A stretch of DNA of 64,000 bases from Symbiodinium kawagutii (GCA_009767595.1 VSDK01004314.1:321707-385706), one strand, 5' to 3'. Positions 10,470-22,135 are shown, counted from the stretch's first letter. The notes: a model not told the origin generated them from the letters alone. Program-made: numbers and translations.

Positions 10470-10767
10470 CACCTGGTACCCCAACTACTCTGGGCCAAGC
10501 AAACTGGGTCGCCAAGTAACGTTGAGGCTCTGGGATTTGCCTGTCCACACCCTGGTAATCCGTGGTACCAGGTGATCCAGGTCGCCTTCCCATCCCTGCA
10601 CCAGTCCCAGCTCCAGGTTTGACTTCGACCAGCTCTCGGAAGAGGCCCTAGGGCCGCAAGCTGCCACCAGCGAGTACGCCTTCGCACCCGCGTCGTTCAC
10701 GCAGCTCCCGGAAATGGTTGGGAAAATCTATGGGAAACTCCTGGAGTTGATCGTTAAGATTGGTTAA
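10470..10767 (+). pseudogene. Exon-like region open in two abutting frames
   Basis: From 10470 to 10616 one frame encodes HLVPQLLWAKQTGSPSNVE and, later, NPWYQVIQVAFPSLHQSQLQ, closing at a stop just after CTCCAG. From 10617 the next frame opens at the same ccag|G junction with FDFDQLSEEALGPQAATSE, then YAFAPASFTQLPEMVGK, to a stop at 10765. Both halves look protein-like. Either the second half is an exon whose acceptor lies at 10616 and the first half is intronic, or a one-base indel has broken one exon. Donor-like gttaag strings follow at 10754 and 10763. Family unknown. Confidence 0.4.
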
Positions 10768-10967
10768 GTCATGTCAAATCTATAGGATACCTTTGTAGGG
10801 GTACAACTCATCTGGCGATATGTTCAGCTTTGTTCAGGTGCCAGTTGTTGTGACAAGTTGGTCCTCTTCAAGCTGTGGTGGCCTCGTATCCGGTGTTTTA
10901 CCCTTGATTTCCCCCGATTTTACCCTTGGTCGTGCTGCAAAACGATGAATTGCGACCCAAAATGGTT

Positions 10968-11073
10968 CCCTGGTTGATGGATTTAAACATCTTTTATTTT
11001 CCCTAGTGATTATTAACAATTGGTTGGTTGACTCATATTTTTCATAGAAATTGAAACCACCAACCAGTTCCAA
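10968..11073 (+). mobile_element. MITE family B copy
   Basis: Has the family core tttaaacatcttttattttc, ccctagt, caattggttggttgactcat and the right end aaaccaccaaccagt. The left arm is diverged. Confidence 0.65.
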
Positions 11074-11125
11074 GCACATCAAGCTAAGCCCCACTAAGCC
11101 ATCCCAAACTGATCACATTGGTCAG

Positions 11126-11179
11126 CTACTCATTCTGGGCATGACCTGCTAGCCGCGCTGACTCAGGCTGACCCAGGGA
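11126..11179 (+). CDS. Exon candidate, unknown protein (THSGHDLLAALTQADPG)
   Basis: Open after cattggtcag with THSGHDLLAALTQADPG and a gtatcc donor. The frame remains open well past the donor. The acceptor is not followed by G. Weakly supported and unrecognised. Confidence 0.3.
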
Positions 11180-11820
11180 GTATCCTTAGAGTTCATCATA
11201 TCGGCAACGGCTTACGCTTGACTGAAAGCATGTTTTCTACATTTCCTTGTCTTAGGAGATACAGTACAGGTTGCCAAATCTTTAGGATATTAGATGATGC
11301 GGATCAAGGTCTTGCATGTTTTGGCGTTTCTTGCATGAAAGGATAACATTGCTGCATTGCTCCAAAACTATAGTAATTAGTGATAAAATGACATTGTCGA
11401 GGCATTGTACGGCGTATCACTGTTCAGATTGTCTATCCTCGCAGCATTTATCGTAGTACTGCATTGGGCATTTACGGGTCCACCAAATCAATATGTGCAG
11501 GCTTGTGTGTATATATAGGCAGCTGTTCTTAGCTAGACATAGCTACACTGTACAAGTATGGTTTACAGCAATTGCTACCGAATATAGTAGGCAATTCAAT
11601 GCATAGTATGCGATGCGTGATACCCGAAGACAGGGTGGGACGAAGCATAGTTTTGATAGAATATGTGTACAATACTTGTGTATACATCATACATACACAC
11701 ATTTATCATCAATTATCAATCTGATCTTTGATGCATGAAGTATAGCACGATGCTTGATTGATCAAGGTTCACAAAGAAAATGTGTTTTCCTGAGATTTCA
11801 GCATCATTTGCATTTGCAAG
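11180..11820. other. No gene recognised
   Basis: Contains AT-rich stretches with gtatatata and tacatacaca words near 11510-11700. I see no exon, MITE or RNA gene. Confidence 0.5.
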
Positions 11821-11834
11821 TGGCTACACTCCAG

Positions 11835-11886
11835 GAAACAGCGGCGCCTGAGTCCGATGGTGCTGACAGCAGGACCCTGGTCACAG
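11835..11886 (+). CDS. Exon candidate, acidic linker-like peptide
   Basis: Lies between acactccag (AG|G) and the donor gtttat, encoding ETAAPESDGADSRTLVT. The low-complexity, acidic, Ser/Ala-rich composition suggests a flexible linker. The frame is open upstream to an alternative acceptor at 11820. Phase 0 in, phase 1 out. Confidence 0.45.
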
Positions 11887-12301
11887 GTTTATGAGAAGTG
11901 AAATGGGGATTGGAACCAAACGCATCAATTATTCCACATTGCAACGCCCATATACGTATGTCATATCTGCGAATGTATCATTATAGTCATAATCTACATT
12001 GCATTTATAGTTCAATCAACATAGACATATTATGTTTCCTGTCATTTCTGGTTCATGATACTAATACTAACTATATGTGTGTGTGCATGTTTAATTGCAC
12101 CGTTTTTTATTAGAGATGTGCTTTGCTAAACATAGGTCGATATCCATATGATACTATACATTGTACATGTTGATGCCCGTAACAAGCCTGAGTAACCATT
12201 GCATGGGGAAGCAACCGTGCATTTCTTGTTGTTAAGGGTATCAGGGATCCTTGATACGTATCAAATGTGGTACATGTATTAGATGATTCTAGATTAAATG
12301 A

Positions 12302-12402
12302 TGGTTTCTCAAAATAGGGGGGCTCCCAAATCATCCTCTATAAGCCTTTTTTCCTAGTAAACCAGCCATTTTGGGGGTTCCCTATTTTAAGAAACTCCCA
12401 AA
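12302..12402 (+). mobile_element. MITE family A copy 1
   Basis: Left arm tggtttctcaaaatagggg and right arm ccctattttaagaaactccc form an imperfect terminal inverted repeat around ctcccaaatcatcc and cctagtaaaccagccatttt. About 100 bp, noncoding. Confidence 0.75.
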
Positions 12403-12436
12403 TGACACACTGTATCTGGTTTCACACGTTGGTCAG

Positions 12437-12530
12437 CACTCCTATTGGAGTGGTCGATGCCCATGATGGCGTCCCGAGATATTGCTGCATGTGGTCCCTG
12501 AAACCTGGTTGCGGGACAACCTATCGATGC
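12437..12530 (+). CDS. Exon candidate, Cys-rich unknown protein
   Basis: After gttggtcag the frame reads TPIGVVDAHDGVPRYCCMWS, then LKPGCGTTYRC, and ends before a gtgtgt donor and short GT run. Four cysteines in 15 residues could mean a metal site or disulfides (inference). It sits 35 bp after a family A MITE. The acceptor is not followed by G. Confidence 0.4.
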
Positions 12531-12582
12531 GTGTGTGTGTGAGGTTCTTTTTGGCGACTCTTTCTCTTTGATATAGTAGAAA

Positions 12583-12688
12583 TATGGTGATTTCTAAAAA
12601 CAGGGAACCCAAAAATGGTTGGTTTATTGCTTGAAATGGTTAATATTGAATGATTTTGGAGTACCTATATTTTGAGAAACGCTCATGT
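12583..12688 (-). mobile_element. MITE family A copy 2 (reverse orientation)
   Basis: Reads tggtgatttctaaaaacagg at the left, aaaaatggttggtttattgc inside and atattttgagaaacgctca at the right. That is the reverse complement of the usual order, so the copy is inverted relative to that at 12302. Confidence 0.65.
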
Positions 12689-13274
12689 GTGTATATATTC
12701 TATTCATAAACATAAATACAACAATAAAATGTATATTTGGTCGTATATTAGGTCCGAACTGTGGTTGCAGTATGGTTCAGTGCGAAGCAGACCTGCAGCA
12801 GAGTGATGTGACATGACTAAATTTATGCAGTTTGTTCTTTGGATAATCTAGCCATCCTGGAGTCATTAGATAGAATATCAAATTGAATCATCCCCCAACA
12901 GGTAACATGTTTGAGTATTGAAGGTTGGGGACATTCTATTTACCACAGGAGAACTATATTATTAGATTCCTATGACTTCAGCCATTTGTGATTCAGCCAC
13001 TCGAGGGTGATTGCTGAGACATGGGTTTGAAATCGTGATATAAGATCACTTGAAAGATAAGATTGCGGTTTCTGCCTGAGATGATTAACCATTCACGTCA
13101 GCCTTGATTTTTGTGGTGGTTGAACCACCGATGTGGCAAAGTACGCGTGACATAATTGTTCAATACGCAGCCGGTTAGGCACCCAGTCTTAACCAATCAA
13201 AGCGGTGTTATTCATCAATCAACATGTTTCGATCAAAAGGGTTTCGGGTCTGGAAGCTTCAACAGTGGTGAATC

Positions 13275-13371
13275 ATTAATGTTGGTTTCTGATTAGTGCA
13301 ACCCCCCTAAAGTAATGAAAATAGATGAAACCAACAGGTAGATACTACTGTAATCAGAAACCAACATTAAT
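13275..13371. mobile_element. Hairpin element (family F) with 21-bp perfect inverted repeats
   Basis: The arms at 13275-13295 and 13351-13371 are exact complements (attaatgttggtttctgatt plus one base). The spacer is 55 bp. The sequence cttaaccaatcaaa occurs just right of the element and also near 13188, about 90 bp left of it. Noncoding. Confidence 0.75.
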
Positions 13372-13433
13372 CTTAACCAATCAAAAGTGGTGAATCTTCA
13401 ATGTGTTGCTTGGTATCAACATGCTTTACCCAG

Positions 13434-13514
13434 AAGACTGAACCCATGGCTCAGGATCCTCTGCCGCTCCCTCGCGCGGATTGGGAACTGACTGAGAAAC
13501 CAATCAGCAACTGA
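13434..13514 (+). CDS. Exon candidate, unknown protein, ends in stop
   Basis: After tttacccag the frame reads KTEPMAQDPLPLPRADWEL and TEKPISN, then TGA. An AG|G acceptor inside (gctcag|GATCCT) would shorten it. It may be a terminal exon. The longer open frame on the opposite strand here is probably a shadow. Confidence 0.35.
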   Translation, partial: KTEPMAQDPLPLPRADWELTEKPISN

Positions 13515-13914
13515 ACAGGAATGCACTGCAAGCAGCTGGTTCCAACATGAAACAACAGCTAAGGTAGATCCATACCTATAAAAACCGTCCAGTTTGGGGG
13601 AAATCCCCAGCTGTTTAAGTGGTACACAAGGTGGTTTTTTTTCAAATACAGATCCCACATCAACTACAGGACTGCGAAGGATCATGACTACCCCATGGTC
13701 GCAAGATTCGATTGATGATACACCAATCAGCATGGACGGGTACTTGTCAAGCCTCGTGATCTTAATCTCATGTCAACTCTTTCAATGGAACGGTCACGAT
13801 GCGCTACTGCTGGCTCCCAATGGTTGGCTGTTGAACTTTGGAATCGATTTCAAGTCACTCAGCTATTGCTTGTCGAATTGGTCGCAGAAGATGATTAGTA
13901 ATTTTAGATTGTGG

Positions 13915-14030
13915 TGGCTGCATGTATGTAGGTACTGGGTAGTAGGTAGGTAGAATTGAGGTAGGTCGGATGTACGTGATTAGTGGGTAGTAGGCAGGCA
14001 ACAAGTTGTTAGGTAGTAGGCAGCGTTTAG
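13915..14030. repeat. Degenerate GTAGGTA/GTAGTAGG repeat
   Basis: Imperfect gtaggtag and gggtagtaggcagg units. Their reverse strand stays open as a Pro/Tyr/Thr-rich frame, a consequence of the repeat. Confidence 0.75.
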
Positions 14031-14602
14031 GCTGGTACTTTTTGGGAAAGTTTGCAGGTGGTACTTTCTGATTCTGGGGGATGCTGCGCAAAATCAGTTA
14101 GCTACCAAAGAGACAGGATCAGGGGAGCATTTTCCACCCCACCCTCGCAAAATAAAGCTGCACATCATTCAGCACCATGCTGAGCGATCTATTGTTGAGT
14201 TTCCTGGTGGTTCCTGAACTACCCTCTTGCAAAATTGTTTCAACAGAGTTTATAAAGGGATTGGTATGCAGACCAAAGTGTACATTATAATCTAGTCTGG
14301 GACGCAATTATAGAAGAGATTCTTCAAATGAATTTGAGAATTTGAGGCGATCTTCTATCTGACCTGACTTCGGCCAACCCTGCCCCAATCCATTTCAAAT
14401 ACTGTATAAGATATTACTGCGAGGACACCCCAAAAGAGCAACAGACGAACCTTTGCAACGAGAACTCGAGGACCGGAGGCATCAAAGGTCACAACCAAGT
14501 CACAACCAAGCCACAACCGCACCGCCGTCTCCAACATCAGCAACTGGAGTTTGTCAGGATGTTTTCAGATTCTTGGATCCTTTAGGGAATAATCATGAAT
14601 AA

Positions 14603-14770
14603 TCCTTGTCGGATATTGAGAAATGGGCTTATGTAAAACTGATCGCGGACCTGCTGCTGCCCTGCTCCCGCTGCTTGAAAGCGCTGCTCAGGGAACCAGT
14701 TTCAGGGTTACAAATGCTCAGAAGCTTGGGTTCGCATGCTGCAACACTTGCGCGCGACCCATTAAATTAG
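14603..14770 (+). CDS. Exon candidate, unknown helical protein
   Basis: The frame opens at 14603 and closes at TAG 14768. After tattgag it reads KWAYVKLIADLLLPCSRCLK, then ALLREPVSGLQMLRSLG and more. The dense leucine pattern suggests amphipathic helices. A gtttca donor at 14699 would end it early. Two other plus frames are partly open. Family unknown. Confidence 0.4.
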   Translation, partial: SLSDIEKWAYVKLIADLLLPCSRCLKALLREPVSGLQMLRSLGSHAATLARDPLN

Positions 14771-16629
14771 TTTTGACTCTGTGGATTTGGGGAGCAAACA
14801 CTTCAGCCTTGTAATTGAAAATAGGTCGGTCGATCTGTATATCTTCTATCCAAAAAAGACTTGCTGCTTGAAAAGGGTGCTCAAGGATCGAACGGTCCCA
14901 GATGCGCACACGTCCTGCGGCACTCTCGCTCGGTACGTAAACTGACTTGAAGTGAATGGGAATTTATAACTGCTAGATACGGGTGACTGGGTTTGTTGGT
15001 TGGAAGTTGGAACTTTAGCAAGAGGAACTTCAGAGACACAAATCCAGGCAAATCATAGAAGAGATTCAATGGATCTTTGCTCGCCAGGCTAAATTGCTGG
15101 CAGTATACAAGAAAAATGCTTCTGACCCGGCCTGAATTTGAGCGTAGTTCAGATGAGTTCAGTTCAAGTAGAAAATATTATTTTGTCGAACCGTGAACTT
15201 GCGGTTCTTTTGGTATGTTTTATATTTGAAGTGAATGGTCATTTTGCATCTCGTAACAAAGTTCTAGTTGAAAAGCTAAGGTACTTTCATCTTTAAGAGT
15301 GGGACAGACTATAATGCACATGTCCCTTGTCATTTTCCAGACATGTTGTTGGAAAGCGTCAAGTCTTGAAAGCCTGCGCCCCATAGATCACGTTTTTTTA
15401 TTAAAACAATAGAAACATTGTTACATTGTTCAAACTGCTGGTATGACTTCAAATATGTAAAGCTCAAAACACACAGATAATTTTCTCTAAAAGGAGGTCG
15501 CTATTCACTAGCCCAACCTATGGCTATGACTTGAAATATTCTTGCTTCGTCAATATTCAGCAACACAGCCAAGATCATCACAAAACCTTACATAGCAACA
15601 CCTGGCAGGTGGGGAAACAGGGTTGGAAAGTGGAACATGGCCACTGACTCAGAAGAACCCCTGGTTACAAGATCACCATTGCGAACAGAAACTGCGCCAA
15701 ACATCGCAGTGTGTTGCTGCCCTCTCTGAAGCCAACCAGAAGATGCCATTTGAGCATGGGCCACGCTGTTCAGCGCTTTTGGGAACTCTATCGAACTCTC
15801 ACTTTTTTATGAAGATTGTTTAAGGTTGTTTTTCTGGATGCGTGGGCACGGCTTGTCACCAGCGCAGTTGGGGTTGGGCAAGTTTAGCCAACGCAACCAG
15901 CAGCTACGTGCTCACACATGTGAGTGCGCACGAAGGATGCTGCTGCAAGGACCGCCGGTGCCGACAGCGCCTCGTCCGAAGGCACCTTGTAACTTGGCTG
16001 AAGAGCAGGTTGTTTCCGGCATCGGTTGTGCCTGCATTTTGCTGACACGCGATTGGCGTGGAAATTTGTGGCGCGGCGGTCGCGCGGCCAAACCCAACAT
16101 CTAACTTCTCGTGCCTTCGTGCCTAATGCCGGCTAACGTGCGCAGATTGTTTTCCTTAACTGGTCCTGATTTCCCGCTGGTTGGAATGGAGCAGCTCCGC
16201 TTTATAGATATTGTTTGCTGCGCAGAAGACAGGTTTCAAGCGTGCCATTTTTTGGGGGCCATTGTTTGTGTGGCCCAGTAGAATTTGCCGTGGCGTGTTT
16301 TTCCCATCAGCCAAATGGAATTGCAAAATGTGGTTTGCAATGTTGTGGGACAACAGCTGTTTTACTCTAGCAAACTTGTCTCAGAAGATTCTTGCGAGTT
16401 CTCCAGGAAATATTGTCCGGGTTTTCATAGCCACCTATGTTGGAACCACGACCCCCGCCACATTGATCAATCCATGACAGTCATTGAGAATTGATGTGGC
16501 AGAATGAATATGTTGCCTTTTTGGACCCAGCTGTTTCCTAAATCTGCAGGCGCTTTTTCACAGGTGTGTTGCAAATTTTTGGCACATTTGGGGCGTTCAT
16601 GCAGCCACAAATTTGTTTCATTGAAGGTA
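14771..16629. other. No secure gene; possible exon at 15842-16045
   Basis: A GC-rich stretch at 15840-16110 has open frames on both strands. In one plus frame, an AG|G acceptor (ctgcaag|GACCGC) precedes DRRCRQRLVR and an AG|GC donor-like site. The bias is too weak to choose. The rest holds only short, overlapping frames. Confidence 0.35.
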
Positions 16630-16755
16630 TTTGGTTGGTGGTTCCAAAATATTATTTTTCGTAGTATTACCAAAAGGTTCATTGTTTGACACATATCTTT
16701 TCAATAAGGGTTGAAATAGAAACTAACGAGGTATGTTAAGAAACCACCAACCAGG
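16630..16755 (+). mobile_element. MITE family B copy, diverged
   Basis: Has ggttggtggttccaaaatat on the left and gaaaccaccaaccagg on the right, with a family-like core (ttgtttgacacatatctttt). Longer and more diverged than other copies. Confidence 0.45.
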
Positions 16756-16920
16756 TATGTTGAGACAGATTCAACATGGCTATGTTTACACAGGCTGTTG
16801 GTTCACATTGACGACCACCTGGCACTCAGGTTTGAACTCCAACAACGATGTCAAGGAGCCAAGTTGGGCATGAAATTTGTTGGGCGATGTTTGGTTTCCC
16901 ATTTTCCCCACGGCATTTGG

Positions 16921-17005
16921 ATGTTTTTCAACATAGGGGTACCCCCAAATCATCCAGCTAATAAACCATTCTTAGTAGTAAACCATCATTTGTCGGATTC
17001 CTAAA
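16921..17005 (+). mobile_element. MITE family A copy, diverged
   Basis: Contains aggggtacccccaaatcatc, taataaaccattcttagtag and taaaccatcatttgtcggat, matching the family A interior. Both arms are eroded. Confidence 0.5.
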
Positions 17006-17290
17006 TTTGTTTCCAGGATGTGAAAGATGCAACTAGGTAGGTGAGGGAACCGCATCAGTCATTATGCAAACCCCAATCCTATGACAGTGATTTTCTTTGG
17101 GTCCTTTTGTGACACCGTTCAAGGCAAACAGTGGACACAGTGCTGCCTGTGTCCAGCCAGCTCTACTGACAGGCCAAAGGATTGCATGCTTTGAACCCAT
17201 AAGACTGATTCATATGCTGAAAATGAGGTTTATCAACCATTTTTCACATATTTTTCAGCATATTCATCGGTCTTACTTACTTGATTAATA

Positions 17291-20215
17291 TCAAATATTA
17301 CTCAACCCATTTACTTTCACAAAGACTGTTTCAAATCCACGCGTCCTTTGTTTGTTTGTTTGGCCCCGGTGCGGAGTTGTCCGATTTTCCTGCAAAACAG
17401 TGCAGCAAGAGAACCGATCGTGTTTGCATGGTTGAATATTGATGAATAGTGTCAATATGATTCTAACCATCATGAAAGCCGAATCAAGTTGCATGAATCT
17501 GGTGAACCGCCATGATGATGATTAGGGTGTGTTTTTTTGATTTGCAACTACCTTTTAGACTTGGTTGGTTTTGATGTCGAAAACAACATTCAAACTGTTG
17601 GCATCTCTCAGCACCATCGCATCATCGCATCTGTTTTTCGATACGCAATGTGCTGGAAGCGTTATGAAGCGTTTGGGGCAACTATGGACTACAGGATGGA
17701 GCAGTTCATCATCCGCAACCATTGAAATAGGTTGTGAAAACATAGTAATAGTGGCTGGAAAGTACTATGCTTTTGTGATTTGCAAACAAAACGAGCCAAC
17801 ATGTGGGTTCAAAAGTTTGGGCACCCCCAGCAACCCAAGAATAGCCACCTTGATTTGGAAATCGGCAGGCCATTGGGGCACACCATTGTTCAGCCTCCCA
17901 GAGACAATCAGAGAGATGTCAAATGATCGGATAGCTGGGCCTGGATTCAGCATTCATGGGGTGTGCCCCTGTCATGGCTTCGTTGCATTGACAACCAGCA
18001 GTATGTCATCACAAACAAAGGTGCTCAAAAAAAGACAGAATTTTCCTCGACACAAGTTTTTAGTTTCTGGCGGTGTTATTTCAGAGTTCATACGTGAGCC
18101 GTCAAAGAAATTTGCTTTGATGTTCGGTGTCTCTTGGAGCAAGGAGAAAAAATGTTTGCATTGATACCTACGGTTGACAATTATGGTGAAAAATGTTGTC
18201 CATTCAGCAGAATGCTGTGTTTTTTGCACAAAATGCACCTAGCAGCAATGACATATTGATTGAGCTAAGGTTCTACCAGCTGTTTTTGAATTCGACCAGC
18301 TGTAGGAAGCATATGCGACACCAGTGACACCAGCCGCCGGATGATCAGGATATGGCTTGTGCATCACTTGGGGTAGCTTAGCCGCAGGTAGGTGGTAGCA
18401 GGTGGCCTTGGTTACAGCTGGCCCCATCAATCAGTACCCGAACCATTTGGTAGTGTTGAAACGGCACGTTTCGGCATTTGAAACGGGAAACTTCTTCAGA
18501 ATGAGGGCACACCAATGATGTCCAGCCAACTTGATGTAAAGGCAGGAGTGCTTGGTTTTATGCTGGAGCACAAGTTTTCTGGGCCAAGAACAAAAATTTG
18601 GTTCCTTCAGCAGCATTGCCTGAGGGGGTTTTGCCCAGATTATTTCAACCACGATATGTCCGATGGGTCATATTTGTTGCAGTATTTTTCAAGGGGGTGT
18701 AACCACCAACTAGTCATGATCTTTATAAACCATTGTAATCATTGTTGGTCTTTGTTGACCACCAATGTTTGATAATGTTTGCCTGATTTTCGTGACTGGC
18801 AGTGAACATTGGCCAGCTGCAGCGGGAAACATTGTTTGGAGTTGGTATTTGTTTCCATCAGGATGGGGTGCAAACTAATCAGCACAAACACTTGACTTAT
18901 TTTCTGACGAGGAAGGCTATGTGATTCTTTCGCAAACTATCAGAATCTATATAACTTCGCATCATTGAGACAGATCGATGGGGTAGTTTCAAAACCTGGA
19001 ATGACCCTTTTACTGGCTTTGTCATCTGGCTCATGGCGATGATATCCCATTGGAATCATGGATGAACAGTATTCAGTTACCATCATAGCTTCACTATGTT
19101 CCATATTTTTTCGTTTGGGACTTTGAAATCGCCAGCTGAGAATCACCTGAAAAAATCCATCCACTGGTGATGTGTTTCTGCCAAAGGCCTTGTTTCTGAT
19201 AGTTTACCACCCAAGAGTTGGTTGATAAACCCAACATTTTCATGGTTAGACCCAGGGTCTGACCAATTTTCCGCTCAAAATCACCAGCTTTTCGTTCGTG
19301 GTTCAGGCCCCCCATCACGTCCTTTTCGGCTTGGTGATCTGCGGCCCAGGTCCCGAGAAACACCAGATGGTTGGAGAACTCAGTTGCTGTCGTCCATGGC
19401 GTGGCAGCATGGCCCGCAGGAAAACTGCCCGTTTCTATGGTGGATAAAATCTGGAAATATGACAGCTACTGTTTTGAAACTATGACAGCTATTTGTGTGT
19501 GCTATTTGATCTGTGGTTGAGATATCCAAGTAGTCTTAATGCATTAGCAATGGTCATTACGAACCATTATTAAGATTGTCAACCGACCGCTGACCAGTAA
19601 CCAACTTTATGCTGGTTAGGTTTCAAGTTAGTCCCAAATGCTGCCATGGCAACATCGTTGCCAAGATTCTCCAGTGGATGATGAAATACTCTGTGGACAA
19701 GCGCTTCTACGTGGCAGTTCAGACATACCCATCAAAAACGTTGAACACAGAAGTCCACGCATGTACCGCAGAGAGTTTGCAGGGTTTTTCATGATCACAC
19801 AAAAATCAAAAGTGGATTCTATTCTTTTAGGTTCATGCAAATGTACTGCAAGCAATCTAGATACTTGATGATATTTTTTCATGTTTCTGATGGACATGAT
19901 CATCAAAGAGATTCGAGCCGGAGATAGTTGGTAGTGTTTTGTGCACACCAAGGCTGCTATGCTTTCCGAGGCCAGTGGGTTTGCTTGCCATGGATCCTGT
20001 TCGCCCGCAGGAGAAGTACAATTGACGTCACATAAGGAATCGACATCAATCGATATCCAAGATCCCAACGGCAAGTGAAGTGCGTTTCTGAAATGGGTGT
20101 TTCTCAGAATGGGTTGCCACCAAGTCATCTTTGTCTTTTTTAACCAACGATCCGCTAGTTTGATTCTAGTAATATCTATATAACTATATAATTCTAGTAA
20201 TAGATCCACCAACAA
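17291..20215 (-). pseudogene. Decayed minus-strand reading frame of about 2.9 kb
   Basis: Eight open stretches on the minus strand all share one frame: 20215-19628, 19363-19094, 18652-18431, 18430-18239, 18238-17972, 17953-17765, 17743-17555 and 17494-17291. Between 18652 and 17555 they are nearly contiguous, separated by single stops (TGA, TAG and TAA all occur). Peptide pieces include KANFFDGSRMNSEITPPETK, GRLNNGVPQWPADFQIKV and LGLLGVPKLLNPHVGSFCLQ. Frame coherence without shifts, plus scattered stops, fits an old coding sequence decaying by point mutation, perhaps a transposon protein (inference). No domain is recognised. A 199-codon plus-strand frame at 17565-18164 overlaps and could instead be the real one. 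A family B right-end fragment lies at about 18677-18716. Confidence 0.4.
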
Positions 20216-20286
20216 ATTCTAGTAATAAACCAACGAATCAGCTGCAACTGCTGGTGGATGGTGATTCCAACAGCTGGGTATCGTAG

Positions 20287-20356
20287 GTCACTGTCCGTCG
20301 TCCCCAGGCGCCTTGAATTTTCCTGTCGAACTGAGGAGGGTCGGTTCGCTGTTTAG
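20287..20356 (+). CDS. Exon candidate, short unknown C-terminus
   Basis: Starts after gtatcgtag (AG|G) and reads SLSVVPRRLEFSCRTEEGRF, then AV and TAG. Good acceptor and a charged, protein-like sequence, but only 22 codons. Confidence 0.4.
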
Positions 20357-20830
20357 AAAGCTATTCGCAACAAATTTCGGTATAACATGATCAAACTAAA
20401 TCAAATGGACATGTTATAACTAGAAAGCTATTCGCTATTTAGCTGATTTTGGCATAACATGATCAAACTGGAAAGTGCAGATAGACTCATGGATATAGCT
20501 GGACAGCCCAGATAGAATCAGATAAACTCATGATGATGGTTCTGGTGACCGAGGGTTAGTCCGTTGTTGGGGAGAGGAGAGGGCTGGTAGACCTGTGGAT
20601 ATGGACATCACCATATTTCACAACAAGGATAATAGTAATACTCCGACCTTCAATTTATGAGACCCTTCGCCAGTACTCGTCACCAGTGGTAGATCCACAA
20701 TGACAAAACAACCCATGACCTCCAATTTCAGCATAAACAGCTGGTGATATACCCTCAAACATGGACGGTTGACTGATATTGACCTCCTGTTACGTGTTCT
20801 TATGACATTTAATCATTGCTATGACAGATT

Positions 20831-20926
20831 TGGGTGTTTCTCAAAATGGGGGACTCCTAAATCATCCAATATTAGTCATTTATAAATAGACCAACTATTT
20901 GGGGGGTCTCCTATTGTAAGAAAATC
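20831..20926 (+). mobile_element. MITE family A copy
   Basis: Left arm gggtgtttctcaaaatgggg, interior aaatcatccaatattagtca, right arm gggggtctcctattgtaaga. Imperfect terminal inverted repeats, about 96 bp. Confidence 0.75.
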
Positions 20927-21389
20927 CGATTTGCAACAGGTGGAAGAGTGGGGCCGCTTTGGAATCTGTGCACTGAAGGAGGACACTGGAAAGTTGGGTC
21001 AGTGGCGCATTGTGTTGGCCGTGAACAGCTGCACATGTGGTTGATCGACCAATGACAGATTGAGAGATCGAGTTTTCACAGGACATTTATTTTTTGACAG
21101 CCACAACTGATGCAGTTGGCACTAGCAAAAGTTGCCGCCTCTGAAGACAGGTTGACCATCTTTATAAACAGTTCATGATTGCTAAAGAAGGGTGAATGAT
21201 GGTCAATCATGGTTGACCAATGGTGTGACAATGGTTACAGTAAGTGAATTGATGGTTAGAAAATGGTCAGTGATGGTGAATGATGGATGATTGACAATCA
21301 ATGTTTATCCCAGTCAATCCCAGTCACGCGATAGCCGAGGTATGCTGAGGTAGGGCCCCCGGGTTAGGCTGACCTAACCCTTGGCGCAG

Positions 21390-21471
21390 CCAGAAATGGC
21401 ATCGATTCTTCGGTTGATCGGCTGGTCACCAGCGTTCAAGGAGTGTGGCAAGCGCCGCATCCCGGTGGAAG
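21390..21471 (+). CDS. Exon candidate, unknown protein (PEMASILRLIGWSPAF)
   Basis: Between ttggcgcag and the donor gtttgt the frame reads PEMASILRLIGWSPAFKECG, then KRRIPVEG. Both splice signals are present and the peptide is protein-like. The other plus frames are also open here. Family unknown. Confidence 0.4.
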
Positions 21472-22020
21472 GTTTGTATGTTGGGATCTCAGTCGACAGC
21501 AGTTCCGGTCGTTCACACATCCACTGCTGGCTATGCTTGGGTGTATTATGGCAGTGGGTCAGTTTGCCCTGTAGGTACCCCTGGTTACCCCATCATTATA
21601 TATAACACCATTTGTTTTCGTTATTATTGTTGGTGATTTTCCTTGCAAAATGGATGGTTAATATTGACCCATAGCATCCCATAGCCATATGGGTGTAATG
21701 ATTGACAATGGCTAATCGGGGCAGAAGAGGAAAATGACCTACCCCAAATCAGCAGACATTTCTGCCTCATGGTGGCTCGTATCCAGTGCCCACATCCAAC
21801 AACACTTGCAACGTACGGAACTTGCATTGCTATGATGTTTTGTTCTGCTTATGTGACTCTTGCATTAGACGGAAATTCACATCGTTCTCATGCAATTCGT
21901 GCTTGGAAAATCTTCGAAATGACTTGGCGTTTCATACATCCGACTTCTTCAAACACACCGGGGATGACATGATGATGACATGCCATCCATTCACGTTGCC
22001 ACGCACGGCCACGGTCCCAG

Positions 22021-22091
22021 GAGCGACGGGACGTTCTGTCTCGGCTCTATGACGATCTGGTGTGGCGCGGGGGCCTGGCAACAGATGAGAG
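22021..22091 (+). CDS. Exon candidate, unknown helical protein
   Basis: Starts after acggtcccag (AG|G) and reads ERRDVLSRLYDDLVWRGGLA then TDER, ending before gttgcg. The frame continues with hydrophobic sequence until repeat family E begins. The charged helical character and AG|G acceptor support it. Not recognised. Confidence 0.5.
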
Positions 22092-22135
22092 GTTGCGGTT
22101 GGTTTTGGCGTTTCTTCATGTGGCTTTTCGCATAG

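Noticed and set aside
17565..18164. 199-codon plus-strand frame as a single-exon gene
   Set aside because: In 128,000 codons of six-frame sequence about one such frame is expected by chance. It has no motif and competes with a longer coherent minus-strand frame. Kept only as an alternative.
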